Assembly: GCA_013115135.1 (NCBI GenBank)
Contig: JABANP010000015.1
Span: 62,001-126,000, forward strand
Reading direction: 5' to 3'
Length of the DNA: 64,000 bases
From: Perkinsus olseni
Lineage: Eukaryota > Perkinsozoa > Perkinsida > Perkinsidae
The position numbers and the translations under genes are program-made. Below, in pieces: positions 22,357-33,753 of this stretch; within the stretch, counting starts at the first letter, position 1; every line of letters begins with the position of its first letter. The notes beneath the pieces were generated by a model that was not told the DNA's origin, searched no databases, and saw only the letters and a program-made list of their open reading frames with translations.

Positions 22357-22754
22357 TCAGTCCGTCGTGGTTGGAGCGGTGGGGGCGGCGTCGTGACTAT
22401 TCTCCGGCGAGGTGCTCGATGGAGCCTGCAGGGTATGTAGACCGAGGCTACAGCAGACTCGGTTATCAGCTCGGTTCGGTCGCTGAGAGAAACAACATTA
22501 GGAAGCCTTGACGAGGTGATCCTTTCATAATTAGATCCTCCATGCGATAGGAAAATAGGTTGCCGCGTAAGCGCTTACCTGCTTCGTGTTCGCAGCGCAG
22601 ACACCTCATTCTCTGCCATCTGCACGATAGAGTCGAAGAGCTTCTCCTGATTCAGAAGGCTCGGCGAGCTGAAGTCAGTTGACGTTATTCCCTCCACGTC
22701 TCTCAATGTGGACAGTAGATCGCCGCGGATACACAGTCTGTCCTTGCTGGTCAT
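22357..22754 (-). CDS. Small hypothetical protein
   Basis: ATG at 22754 reads MTSKDRLCIRGDLLSTLRDV, then TDFSSPSLLNQEKLFDSIVQ and MAENEVSALR, with a GTAAGC donor at about 22580. The next exon, after an AG near 22425, could read TSPENSHDAAPTAPTTTD and end at the stop at 22357-22359. The product would be about 80 residues, mostly helical, with a Thr/Ala/Pro-rich tail. It is the only minus-strand gene I see in the first 29 kb. The family is not recognised. The second exon could also be read in another frame rich in Pro and Arg. Confidence 0.4.
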
Positions 22755-23132
22755 TCGATCGTAAGGAACACTGCCATAAGTCCCCAATGCTCAACATCCG
22801 ACGCTCGGCGCCACAATCTTACACGCGAGTTAGTGATAGAATCTTGCGCTTCGGTTAGCGCCCGCCATTGCGAGCGATTGACCCCAATAGAAACGATGAT
22901 TCTTCTTTGTCCAACGCGCTCTCCTCGTAAGCTTTCCACCTTCAGTCTGCCACTGGATGAAGTATTATGGAGATGTTCATCTCGAGCGTCTACGGAATGT
23001 CGCCTACCACTCATCGTACGTTTGTGATTGTTTTCCTCAGTTATGGCATCAGCGCACTTTCAACTGAGCGGGGTGGTCTACGCATCGGCTGGTCCTTGTC
23101 TTGGTTCGTAGTGTGGTCTACGCCTTGGATTG
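22755..23132. other. Divergent intergenic region
   Basis: 378 nt between the small minus-strand gene and the start of the next plus-strand gene. No convincing coding frame. It probably contains two promoters facing outward. Confidence 0.4.
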
Positions 23133-25171
23133 ATGTCTAGCTCCGAGACTCGTTCAGACTCCGCCTCTCCTGTTAAGGAGAAGTCCCTCTTAGCTCAGGT
23201 GGAGTCGTATATCAAGAGGCTTATGAAAGGGTAGGTCTGAGAGTAGGGCTTCGCTCGAGTATTACTGCTTCGATATGCTCTCGAGGGCTGATCTCTCCAG
23301 CTCTCCTATCAGACGTCGCTCACGGCTTTCTCGTTGTGTAAGACGGTTCTCGTTTGTGCAGGATCCCAGTAATTCTACGTGTCGAGCATGATGACGGAAG
23401 CTCAGATGATGAACCCGTCACCAAGTCTGCTATTTGTCGGTTTCCACACCTTGCCTCAAGACATAGGTAATTGTGCTTTCTCAGGCACCGGCATCCTCAA
23501 CCGCAACTTGGAGTCTGTGAAATTCATTCCCTTGAAGGAAGAAGAATCCTCGGATGACAGCAAGGAGCCTGGTGAGTCTCTGTCGAGTACTTTAACTGTC
23601 AAGTCTTCGTGTCTAGGTATTGTAATCGAGCTTCAGGATGTCGAAAAGGTCATCTGTCTCAACGAGAACCACCCTTCAGTTGTCTTGGTATCACGAGGCC
23701 GTCTGCAGCTACTGCATCTTCATTCTCGGTTCTGGACCATTGCCATCAGGTGATTCCCAAGCATGACCGTTATGTCGAGATAGTTAGCAGCGGTGTGGAA
23801 GACTTCAAAGCATGGTCAGTAGAGTACACCCCGGTTGCGCAGATCCTGCTTGTTCAGGTACGCCACCTTGCGCATGCTCTGCCCAGAGGAGGCTGAAGAT
23901 GACTCGTCGATCACAGACGATAGCGGAGAGGCCTCGTCGGACAGTTATGGTGCCTCCTCTCCCTCTCCTGAGGTCACCGCCAAGGCCCGGAAGGCTATGA
24001 TGAAGGTTTGCCGTCACGCTTTGGCTTGACCTCTATGAGCTTACATTCAGTCATTCAGCCCAGCTTCCGATGATTCCCCCTCCCGCGGTCTCGAGGAGAG
24101 ACAGTTGGCGCAGGCAAGTCCTCCTTGTAGTTAGCACGCGATTGATGTTCGTTGCTCCGCTTTGTTTCCACTTGACTCATTCAGGTCAACGCTTTGAAGC
24201 AGATCATATCCAGTCAGGGGAGGCTGATCGATGCCCTCCGCCGAGACAGGCGAGTGTTCTTTTCGGCTAGTGGCTTGAACTTCCATCGCTTTCAGGGACC
24301 GCATGCAGATGCTGGAGGTGCAGAATAAGGACCTCGTCCGCGTCTTGAAGGGTAGGTGATGATGACACTTGTTCTTGCTGTAGTTATTCCCACGCAGAGC
24401 GCGAGATTAGCATGGATGAGTTGATGGGCGTCTGCCAGCGTCTGATGGACCAACAAGCCAAATGGGTTAACATCCACCTCGAGCGGAACACGGTGGTCTT
24501 GAACCCTCGCAAGCCTGCTTCCGGACAGCAGAGCTCCTCTGGCCCTCCCCGCTGCGCCCCATGTGCCCGAGTCGGAGAAGAGCGAGAAGGTGAATTGCGC
24601 CCATCGATGATAGGCCCTATAACGTTGTCTGCAGCGCCCTGCCTTTGCACCCAAGCCGCGCGAGGTGTCGACTGGCCAAGACAGCGGCAGCGATGACGAC
24701 TCTTCCGGCGTAGATGTTGCGGATCTCGAGTGAGTCAAACTAGTCTATCATGATATGCTATCTGAATACTGCTCTGTAGCAACAGCGAGTTGGATGTTCT
24801 CATGTCTTACTTGGATGACAAGCTGACGATGCTGAGGAAGATAGGGCAGGAGATTGGTACGGAGCTGCCATATCGTGCCTTTTCTGGTCATCAACTGCGA
24901 CACCGTTGTTGACGATAGGCTCCAGCTCTCCGAAGGACTCGAAGGATACGGACAATTCCGACGAGGAAGATGCTAGAATCGACGCGACGCTCGAGAATGT
25001 GGTCGCAGAAGAGGCCGAGATCACTAAGCTCCAGGACGAACTGGATTCGCTTCAGAAGCAGAAAGTCGCTGTAAGCTGAGTCGTGCCTGTCGAGCTGCAT
25101 CATGTGCGCCATTTTAGCTTCAACGCGTCCTGGACCGTACGGCTCTGAGGAACATGGTGAAGGGGTCATGA
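23133..25171 (+). CDS. Acidic, serine-rich coiled-coil protein, hypothetical
   Basis: ATG at 23133 gives MSSSETRSDSASPVKEKSLL followed by AQVESYIKRLMKG. About ten short exons follow: IPVILRVEHDDGSSDDEP (23363), LKEEESSDDSKEP (23535), VIPKHDRYVEIVSSGVEDF (23752), EEAEDDSSITDDSGEASSDS (23885), VNALKQIISSQGRLIDALRR (24185), MQMLEVQNKDLVRVLK (24305), REISMDELMGVCQRLMDQQA (24400), NSELDVLMSYLDDKLTMLRK (24782) and NVVAEEAEITKLQDELDSLQ (24998). It ends NMVKGS with TGA at 25169-25171. Acidic/Ser clusters resembling casein-kinase-2 sites alternate with heptad-like helices, so it is likely a phosphorylated scaffold or coiled-coil protein. No enzymatic domain is seen and I do not recognise the family. 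Confidence 0.6.
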
Positions 25172-25281
25172 GTAGTCAAGGCCCTGTCGGCAATTAGATA
25201 TACGTATGAGCTACTATATTCATCGACTATTTTTTGGTAGCTAGTAGGGCATGATTTAATCATTATCGGTTCAATCATCAC

Positions 25282-28200
25282 ATGTCTCCGTCCAAGGCCT
25301 TGCTGTCGCGTTCTGAGTCACTCTGTTGGCAGTGGAGGGTTATCAGCCACATGTCAATGAAAAAGCCGACGGAAGCGGTTAGGAGGCCTACTGTTCGACG
25401 GCGGGTGGTGCAACCTCGAGAGAGTGCGGAGGAGGGATGGACGGATCGATCTTTGCTTTGGACTCTGCTCTTCATGGTCTCCCTATTGCTCTGTGTAAGA
25501 CTTTATTCTCGCGTGTTGCTAATCACGGCGACGCCTACCACCATCTCCAAGAGCCGCTAATGGGAAGTGTATCTCAGGTTCAAGGAGTGATCTACACTAA
25601 GTGGCTCGGTAATCCCCCGACTGTAGATGTCGCCTCGCGGACGGCTGCCACACTGCCGCATTCAAGTGTCGCCGAACGCAGGAGTCTCAAAGCCCCGCCG
25701 GCGGTCCCGTCGTCATCTTCTGACGTTGATCCACTCGGAGGTATCCTCGAGCGTGAGGCTCGCTGCGACCTAGTGGAACTGGAAAAGGCGTCGAAGGATT
25801 GGGATGGTCTGAGCTTATCGCCGTTACCGGAGTCAGCAGTGGTGGGAGGGGGAAGGCCCTACTCGCATGGTCGGAGGATCGGAGCTAGATATCACGGCTG
25901 ATGTTGATGGCAACGCTGTACTGGACGCAGCGTTTGAGCGGCTGAGGTGGAGGCTGGTAGCACCCTGCCGTGACCTTGTTCTCGTATTATCATCCTCCCA
26001 GGCGTGAGAGTTCTCTACGATTGTTGTCGGTGCCTTCGTCGTTACTCTACCATTACGCCTTCATTCAGGACCACTGTACTCTGTCCGCACCTGCGGAAGG
26101 AGTCAAGCCGACGCTCGTTCGGCATGTGCATGTCCAAGTGGAGGATCGCGGCACAACCAAGCTCGCTTTCGGGGTCAGTGAGGCGTTCGAGCTGTACTGC
26201 TCCGAGGGGAAGTGCCTCATCATGTCTCGAACTGTGTAGTGTTGGAGGTCGCCCTTCACGCAAGGCCCCTGGAAGGTCGTAATCAGATTCGGTGCTCTTC
26301 ATGGACTCGACACCCTGTGGAAGCTGTTCATACCCGGGAGTGCTCCGTGGGACTCGATGTCGATCGTAGACGAGCCGGAGTACCAATGGAGAGGCCTTAT
26401 GCTCGACATGGGGAGAAGGTAGTAGTCGGCGAAGTCTCCCTAATACGCACTTGAAACACCGTTCAGGTTCGTCCCGGTATCCCTGGCATTAGAGATCGTT
26501 GACGCCATGGAGGCAAGCAGACTCAACGTCCTGCACCTGCACTTGAATGACTTCTGCCGCTTCGCCATTGAAGTTCCAGGTTTTGAAGACACTCTCGGGG
26601 AGCCAGTGAGTGGCGATCGACGGTGTCGGACCATGCCGCTGTTTTCCTCATGTAGGGTGAGCGTTGGAGCACTGCAGAGGTGACAGCCTTGATCCAGTAC
26701 GCGGGGCTGAGGGGTATCCGGGTCGTTCCTGAAGTCGACATGCCTGGCCATGTGAATGTGAGCTACTGAGGGTGGCCCAGAAGACGGCAGGACTGTGTCC
26801 AGGCACTAGGCGGACTTGTGGGAGCGGGTTTACAGCTCTGCCGATCTTCTGCCGACGGTCGTGCTGAGGACGCTACGAAGTTCTACGATGATCAGGAAGG
26901 GAAAACTCGAGAGGTGCTGCCCTGGAGGAATGGGGGGCGCAAGGTCTCTGCGGCCGTCAACCTCTGCTCCAGGTCGTCGGTCGTTTACTCGCAGCAGTAT
27001 CGGCAATCTTCCCTGATGACCATTTCCACATCGGCGCTGACGAGACTGAACCGATCGGGCTTTGCACGGTGGACAACATGATCGCGGTACGACGTCGCCG
27101 TTTGCTCACCACTGCCTTCGATCCTTCCAGCTCGAAGAGTTCATGTTGGAGCATCTGCAATCACTGGGCAAGAAGCCAGTGGCCTGGGAAGAGCTCGTAT
27201 GGAAGACCGGAGGGAAGCTGGACGCGGCAGCATCGAAGGTGTGGGCGGCCTGGTGGACGGAGGATGTTCTCGCCACTAGGCACCGGGGACGGTCATTCAA
27301 GTGTGGAACAGGCACAAGGCGTCTGACGTCACAGAACAGACATGTGATAGTTCTTCGGCTAGTCGGCTGCAGTCCAGCCTACCCCGTTGTAAGTTATCAT
27401 AGGCTTTTGCCCTTAGCCCATCCCGTGATCGTGTCGAGCAACAGTCGTGTATACCTGGACCATCCTAAAACACCTTTGGAGGACTACTGGTGGGACATCA
27501 CACGGTCGCCGGAGTTCCGTCCGAGTAATGCTCGGCAGGGTGTCGGAGAACAGTCCGGAATTGTTCCCTAGGCACCTCATCGAATGCTTTCGAAGTCTTC
27601 GGGCTCACCTCCCGTGCTACACCACCTGCTTTTGAAAAGCTTACCTGTCGACTCTACATTGATGGTAGCGGCGGCATCGAGTGCCCGGGAAGGAAAGGGG
27701 CGTTGGGTGAGGCACCCGACTGCTGTACTTTCCCCTTCCTGCGTTCCCTACAGGCGAGACGCTCTACTCGAACGCTTTCGATCATATTCCGAGGCGATGG
27801 TGGGTCGTTCGAACTGGCCACGCCAGACTCCGGCCGGACCTGGATTGGCGATGATGTGGTGAGATTGTGACTCTCTAAGGAAGCTCGCAGTAGGGTCGTG
27901 TCGAGAATGTCAGGTGCTGCGGAGGGAGATGTCGGACGCCTCAGGGAGAGTCTTAGGTGGCGAGGCTGCAATGTGGACTGACAACTTCTTGGAAAAGTGA
28001 GAACAGCCCACGGGCTAGTGCGGGATCGCGTTGGAAGGTACCAGTGTGGTGCGGCAAGTGCGGCTGTGGCTGGGAAAGAAGATCTACTCCCGCGAGCGCC
28101 CCTGATGTGGCCGAGGGCCATGGATGAATCCTTCAGCCATGCCTTGCTTGGTAGTTGGAAGTCCCGGGCCGACGGCTTCTGAGGGCAGAGCTGTTGCAGC

Positions 28201-28288
28201 CTTCCACAATGTAGGTATGATCTTCCGAAGGCAGCCGTGTATGGCGCTGCACTATGGCGCTTCGATCCACTCTTCACGGCAGCTTTGA
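25282..28288 (+). CDS. Membrane-anchored beta-N-acetylhexosaminidase (GH20)
   Basis: Would remove terminal GlcNAc/GalNAc from glycans, chitin fragments or glycoconjugates. The start is either the ATG at 25282 or one at 25351 (MSMKKPTEAVRR). A basic stretch is followed by one hydrophobic segment (SLLWTLLFMVSLLLC, near 25453-25495), giving a type II signal anchor with the enzyme in the lumen or outside. GH20 pieces in order: GALHGLDTLWKLF (near 26290), PEYQWRGLMLDMGRR (26375), LNVLHLHLNDFCRFAIEVP (26520), YAGLRGIRVVPEVDMPGHVN (26700), DDHFHIGADETEPIGLC (27020, with the catalytic Asp-Glu pair), KKPVAWEELVWK (27170), ASKVWAAWW (27228), SSNSRVYLDH (27434) and LGGEAAMWTDNFLEK (27955). The 3' end is less certain; a WPRA motif at 28107 and a final exon to TGA at 28286-28288 fit. 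Introns are many and short. Confidence 0.85.
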
Positions 28289-28578
28289 GGCGTCCAATGT
28301 TCAGACGAGTAGGGTTAGAGGGGGCATGAGTCGGGCCTGCCCTGCAGTCGCCTGTAGATAGTCAGCAGTCTTCGAGCACTGGGCGTACGATCTTGCGATG
28401 CAGAAGGCGCGTGCGATGAGCTGCATGACAGTCGCGGGAAGATGATCCAACCGTGAGCAATCCCGTGGGGCAGTGCTCTTTGGAGACGCTTCTTAGTCGC
28501 ACTCGGTCTCCATGAAGTTGATGATACTCACTCGGATACAGCTGCAGCCCGTCATTTAATTTCTTCCCGGTTTCATCA

Positions 28579-29190
28579 GGTTTACCGGATCCACCTTGAA
28601 TACTTGTTACAAGCGTCGTGATGGTGAGTATATTCCAGACTTCACGAAGGCCGGCGAGGTACCATATGGTAACGCTGAGGACGCGGCTGTTGCATGCTAC
28701 TGGGCGGGAAGCGACTGCGCGGGGGTTACATGCGAGACTGGCCTTCGACAGTGCACGTTGAGGGCGAATAGCCACGGAGTAGGTTCCTCATATTAAGTCC
28801 CAGCTGGAGTTCCTCTATAGTCTCTGTTAGGTGCCGAGCCCCACACACGAAATCAGCTTCATGAAGACCGCAGCCTGTATGCCGAGGCCGACCTCGGTAG
28901 ATCCTCAGAAGAGTCCTATCATTACCGCGTGTTACACATCACACGCAGGGAAATACATTCCGAATCTAACGAATGGTGGAGGAGGTGAAGTGCCCCTTGC
29001 TCAAGCAGAAGAACTCTGCCGCGAGCAGCCGTCGTGCGAGGGGATAACATGCAGTTCGACTTCTTTGTGCACCCTGCGCGCTGGCCCGGGCGTCTCGTCC
29101 AGTCCAACAGGGGAGATCTCTTACGTGAAACGACAGCCGCCGCCTCCAGAGTGTCACTTCGCCGAGTCTGGGAGTTCTGTGCTTTACTGA
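28579..29190 (+). CDS. Protein with two five-cysteine PAN/apple-like modules
   Basis: Two related modules follow each other. Module 1 (near 28602-28790) reads CYKRRDGEYIPDF, then AGEVPYGNAEDAAVACYWAG, and ends in CTLRANSHG. Module 2 (near 28930-29130) reads CYTSHAGKYIPNL, then GGEVPLAQAEELCREQ, then CEGITC and CTLRAGPG. Both have five cysteines, the last three spaced C-x4-C-x(5-6)-C, and end in a strand like (H/G)EIS(F/Y)(M/V)K. A small intron separates them. The last codons end at a TGA at 29188-29190. The repeats look like extracellular disulphide-rich adhesion modules. A start codon and signal peptide were not found, so the 5' end is incomplete. The first exon begins after an acceptor at about 28579. 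The 'PAN-like' name is a resemblance in cysteine layout, not a proven match. Confidence 0.6.
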
Positions 29191-29501
29191 GCATCCTACG
29201 ATGATCATTGTTCGACTGCCTAATGTGACGTACATGACCTTCATGTAAACGCCGAGACCTGTTTCACCTCCAGAGTGTTGAGTCACTGACTGACAGCCAG
29301 ACGCTGGAGCCCGTCTCCACTGCACTGCGCATTAATTCGTGGATCCACTGTCGCGATAGACCGAGTCACAGTGTGCGTCAGGAGGAGTATACGGTAACAG
29401 GTGGACCTTTTCTCTCGCATTGAGCGTCGAAGTTTCTCGCCGCAAGAAGCTCATTCTCGCAGATTGATGAATGACAGACGGCCCCACTAGAATAATGCGT
29501 C
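29191..29501. other. Convergent intergenic region
   Basis: 311 nt where the plus-strand block and the following minus-strand block meet tail to tail. Nothing recognisable is seen in it. Confidence 0.4.
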
Positions 29502-32364
29502 TTATATCCACTCTGGACCAACACAAATCAACTTGATACCATCAAGGACCACCCTTATCAGGCATGAATTCCCATGTACAGTCGCTGTTGGGTACAAAGT
29601 CTGCCTGTATCTCCAAGGCGCGACTCTTCGCAACTTGAGCGACATCCAAATACCCGGCCTGAGAGCGGCAAGCCTACGACACAGACGCAGCAAGTTGGCC
29701 ACACCAGTTCGCTGAGGGCCCACAAGTTGCCCCCAATAGATGACGTTGTCGGCAGCGGACTCCGCAGCTTCCGCCACTGCATTCAGCGCCATCTCTCGGT
29801 CACCAGCAGCCCACTGTATGCAGCCGAGGTTATTCAGAGCCTTGGGGAAGTCTCGGTTGAGAGTCAGAACTGCCGACATATAGTACCTCACAGTTAAACT
29901 GATCGAAACCCGAGCGCATTCGTCAGAGTGAGTGGTTTCCGACAACCCCCGGATACATGGCCTCGTCCACTCTTCTGTTATCATGGAAGCATGCCACAGC
30001 AGCGTCGTGGAAAACCTCTTCTTCCTTGACCATCAGCTTAGCGCCGTACTTCGTAGTGGCACCTGTCAAACTTAGCCGAGCCGGGCGTCGAGCTTTCCTT
30101 CACTCACCTATGAGAAGCTCGCGAGCCCTGGCGAAGTTCCCGCGGATTATCTCAATCTGTCCTGCCCTCCAAAAAGCTATGGCGTCTCGCTCCTCCGGAT
30201 CGGATTGCCAACTTCTCTCGAACGCCGCCATTGCATTGTCGAACTACATCACAGTTTCAACCAAGGGACGCCATCGTTCGAGTTTACGTCTCCCATAGAG
30301 AAGTAACGAACGCCGAGGTTGAACTGTGTTTTGGCGGACTTCAAGTTAGCGTAACTGCGGCATGCAAACCGTACCACTCCATCGCGAACATCCGAGGCGC
30401 ACCCGTCAACAAGCGTGAGATGATCAGCGGTCTTCCAGTCATCGACACGTTTTATTGTCCGAACCAACATCAGAGCCCACACGACCAGCATTGCGTTTTT
30501 GAACTTCCTAGGAAGTAGCCCGCACACTGCCGCCAGGAAGCCGAACGATGGGATGTACAGGAGGCGCTCCCCTACTACGGTACCTGCAAAGACTGGAGCA
30601 TGGCAATCCGGTGTAGACGGGAGCACCCACCGACGGGGAACAGTATGTTCGACATGGGAACGAACGTCAGCAGAAAAAAGGCTCCACTTAGTAGGGCGCC
30701 GCGGAGATTCAAAGAGAAGGCCAGGCTGGCCGCAGCCGATACCAGAGTGTAACTACCACAAGTAACAGCGTAGCGGAGAAACCCGTGTTTGAGATGCTCC
30801 CACGTGGTCAGGGGGATGAGAAAACGCACGTCGTCGAAGCCGCACAATAACGGTAGTGTGTCCAGTGAATAGTCATAACATAGGAAGTTCGGGAACACCA
30901 GCAGTCGCATGTACCTACGAGGTGGACAGCCTAACGGGTGACGAAGTAGGAGACTCGTGACTGGACGAACATACTCGCCGTGGATCAACGCGAAGGAAAG
31001 TCGGCGACCCAGAGCGTCGGGCTCGAAGGCGATAGGATTATCTTGGGGTGACATCCGCAAGGAAGTTCCCTCCGTATACCTGCGTGAAGCCTAGCGCTGT
31101 CAAGGTCAGGTCTGAGGTTCCCCTACCAATGCCTCAACGCCATGACCACCACACCGATAATAATATTGAGGAGCGTTCTCCTCCTAAGACGACCGAACAG
31201 GAGATCCTGCGCTACGTACACCCAGAATAGCATGAAGCCCAGTTCTTTTGATAAACCAGCAAGGATAGCCTGAGGACGAGGCAGCGAATGCCGGGTACTT
31301 CAAGAGAATTAGCAGGCAAACCCCCGATGGAAGACATCCAAATGCGGCGTTTCCGGAGCCTCACCAGCAGCCACGCCACGACGCTTCTGTTGTGGTGCCA
31401 GGCAAGCATACCGAGGAACATGAGACAGAGGCATAGCACGTCTGCTCTTCCCACCAAGTATAGCACGGACTCGGTGTGAACGGGATGGACGGCAAATAAA
31501 ATACTGCATAGCAGTGAAGTACTGAGGGCATTGGCGAGAGTTGCACATCCCAAGAACAAAGTCCTGGTGGCTGAAGTTGAACCCACCGCAAGTCCATCTC
31601 CATCACCGACAGCCCCACTGGTAAGATCAGCAATGATGCAAGTGAGTGTAAGAGTATGTTGGTAACATGAAACATAGAAGTGTTCAGACCGGAGATGAGG
31701 TAGTTCAACCGGAACGTGAATGTAGTCACGGGGCGAAAAGACTTGTGCGTCCACTCTCCTGAGGGCGAAGGCAACTCGGCAGTTTGCGGACGGCCTCCTT
31801 CCACGATCATGGAAGCCGCGGGCGTTCATTATGAATACCTGTAGACTACTTTTCACGTTCCACTAGAGTGAGTAATGCGCTTTAATGACATTCGCCCGGT
31901 GACGATGCCGAGAGTGGTCATGCGCAGGAGGGTGGATGCGCAGGGGAGACATACCCGAGAACATGTCCAGACCCCAGTAGTCATGCCTTAGAAGGCCATA
32001 CCACGACCACTCCTCGGGAGATCCTGTGACGTCTTTGTTCTTGTACCTGGTCTACTACCATGACACGTTAAAGCACGCTGACATTACTCACACTCCGACG
32101 ACATCATCCATATGGTAGCCGTTCTGATAGGAGTTGAAACCCAACGCCTGGTAGTAGGGCGTCGCAAGGCTCACAATCAGAATCAGCACGAGCACTATCG
32201 TCAACCGCCCCGTTCGGACAGGTTCTGTCGATGTACTGTCTCGGGAGGCATGCTCCCGTATTTGCAGAGCTATGCTCTTTCAGCAACTTTTTGAAGCTGT
32301 CGACATCGCTGGTGCAAGAGGCGAGAATAGCCGGAGACAGCGGGGCTCGTTTCGCTTTGGTCAT
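29502..32364 (-). CDS. TMTC-like multi-pass membrane protein with TPR repeats
   Basis: Minus-strand gene with many exons. Starting from 32364 (MTKAKRAPLSPAIL) it shows a first hydrophobic helix (LTIVLVLILIVSLATPYYQA, near 32200) followed by YQNGYHMDDVV. Next come NKDVTGSPEEW..LLRHDYWG (near 32040-31980) and SFRPVTTFTFRLNYLISGLN (near 31740). Then follow ILFAVHPVHTESVLYLVGRA (near 31490), a DUF1736-like part (LLVFPNFLCYDYSLDTLPLL, near 30890), FVPMSNILFPVG (30650) and GERLLYIPSFGF (30560). TPR-type helices follow (KTQFNLGVRYF; LNNLGCIQWAAGD near 29820). This order (N-terminal membrane domain with HTESV..GRAD, DUF1736, TPRs) is that of the TMTC family, ER O-mannosyltransferases in animals. The last exon ends at 29502. 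The start and the C-terminal splice sites are tentative. Confidence 0.8.
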
Positions 32365-32559
32365 GCAAGTACGTACTGATTGAGAAGCACAGATAGCATG
32401 ACTGATGAGCAGCCATGGTGAGAGGCTCGAGAGAAAAACAGGTCGATACTCGCGAGAAGTCAACATACGGGAAGGAAGAATACAAATTGGCGTGCTATGA
32501 GCCAGTTGAACATCTGACTCGAATACAGTACTGGACGAGGTAGAAGAGCACGAAGATCA

Positions 32560-33256
32560 TCAGCTACACAAGGCGGCGTAGTCGACCCTTGGATGGTTCT
32601 TCCGTACAAACTCGTCTAATGCAGCACGAGTCAAAGCGAATCCTGGTGGCACATGGGCTGTTTTGATTCGCCCTTGTACGTGGACAATCACGGTCCATGC
32701 AACAGGGGTACGGGGCCGAGAGAGTCCCTGTGAACTCGGGGCAGCAGAATATCTGCTACTACGAGGAGAAAGATAACGGTAGAAATGAAGAAAAGAATCA
32801 GCTGCTGCAGAGAAGTGAGCTGCAAGCGCTCTCCATCCGGTCTCTTGTAGACGACACGCGTGAGGGAAGGAGGGCCATCTGAGGCTCGGCCCTAAATCGT
32901 TTCGTCAGCCGGAAGGCCCACCTTGAGTCCACTGACGACCCCAACGAACTCCGTTACATTCCACGCTGATGGCGAGACCACGTCCACTGTCATCCACCGG
33001 AATGAGGAGTGCTGTTGGAAGCTCACGTAGGCTGCATAGCCAAGGAGATCGGGGCGAAGAGTAGCAGACGGAGCACTGAATGGAAAGCATCCCTCAATCC
33101 TCGACCTCTTCCGTCGGGGATTCCCACCTTGTTTTTGGTGGTTGGAAGATCGAGAACGTTGACTTCGATGACACTACCAACATTGTAGACCACCGTTGGC
33201 ACGGATATGCCCACATGCACCACGATGACTATGGCCAATAGGAGACGAGAGATCAT
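32560..33256 (-). CDS. Small secreted or membrane protein, hypothetical
   Basis: ATG at 33256 begins a signal-peptide-like sequence (MISRLLLAIVIVVHVGISVP) followed by NVGSVIEVNVLDLPTTKNK and a GTGGGA donor. Later readable pieces are YAAYVSFQQHSSFRWMTVDV (near 33035), LTRVVYKRPDGERLQ (near 32855) and VIVHVQGRIKTAHVPPGFAL (near 32685), ending DEFVRKNHPRVDYAALCS with a TGA at 32560-32562. A hydrophobic stretch near 32790-32740 (ILFFISTVIFLLVVADIL) could be a transmembrane helix or lie within an intron. The family is not recognised. A perfect 31-bp palindrome lies 55 bp upstream of the start. Confidence 0.45.
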
Positions 33257-33310
33257 GATGGAAGGGTAGCAGTAACTTCAGAGAAGGCTCTTCTCCGCAG
33301 TACACGATGA

Positions 33311-33341
33311 CCGACCTGGTACGAGCCTCGTACCAGGTCGG
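33311..33341. repeat. Perfect 31-bp palindrome (15-bp arms, one-base centre)
   Basis: CCGACCTGGTACGAG and its exact reverse complement CTCGTACCAGGTCGG are separated by a single C. It lies 55 bp 5' of the minus-strand gene starting at 33256. A one-base centre makes an RNA hairpin less natural than a protein-binding operator or a cruciform. Confidence 0.95.
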
Positions 33342-33358
33342 TACTCGTACTACGAGTA
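33342..33358. repeat. Perfect 17-bp palindrome abutting the 31-bp one
   Basis: TACTCGTA, C, TACGAGTA: 8-bp arms around one base, starting on the base after the 31-bp palindrome. It shares the CGTAC/TACGAG core with its larger neighbour. Confidence 0.9.
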
Positions 33359-33753
33359 GACGGCCGCGGAGTTCTTAGAACCAGTTACGAGTTACAGGAT
33401 CGTACCCTCCCGACGAAAGAGTGACGCAAGGGTGATGGTTCATCAAGCTCATCAAGTTTGAGCGCTGAGGGAAATCCTGTTTTTCTGGCTTCCCCCGAAT
33501 GCCTCATATGAAACGTTGAGCCATCTTGGCTTTGTTCGTAGCACGCCGGTCCTCTGTTGATTGACTTGGTAAATCCGTTAACACAAGCCACTTTCATAAA
33601 GACTGAAACTATCCAGAATCGGCCGCCGCCGAGCTGTCTTGAGACGCGACTGATTCCCACAAGGAAATTAGTCGCAACCCCAGACTAGCGCACAGCCACG
33701 ACTATGTAGTATTAGATCAGATTATAAAAATCCGAATGAGAACGAGACAGACA

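Larger units (their letters stand above)
33257..33753. other. Intergenic region with palindrome pair
   Basis: 497 nt between the end of the 35.9-kb minus-strand gene and the start of the 33.2-kb one. Apart from the two palindromes at 33311-33358 I see no coding frame (the 91-codon minus frame at 33385-33660 has no family features) and no RNA gene. Confidence 0.5.

Noticed and set aside
33385..33660. 91-codon minus-strand frame near the palindromes
   Set aside because: No signal, domain or matching splice partners; composition resembles the surrounding non-coding DNA.
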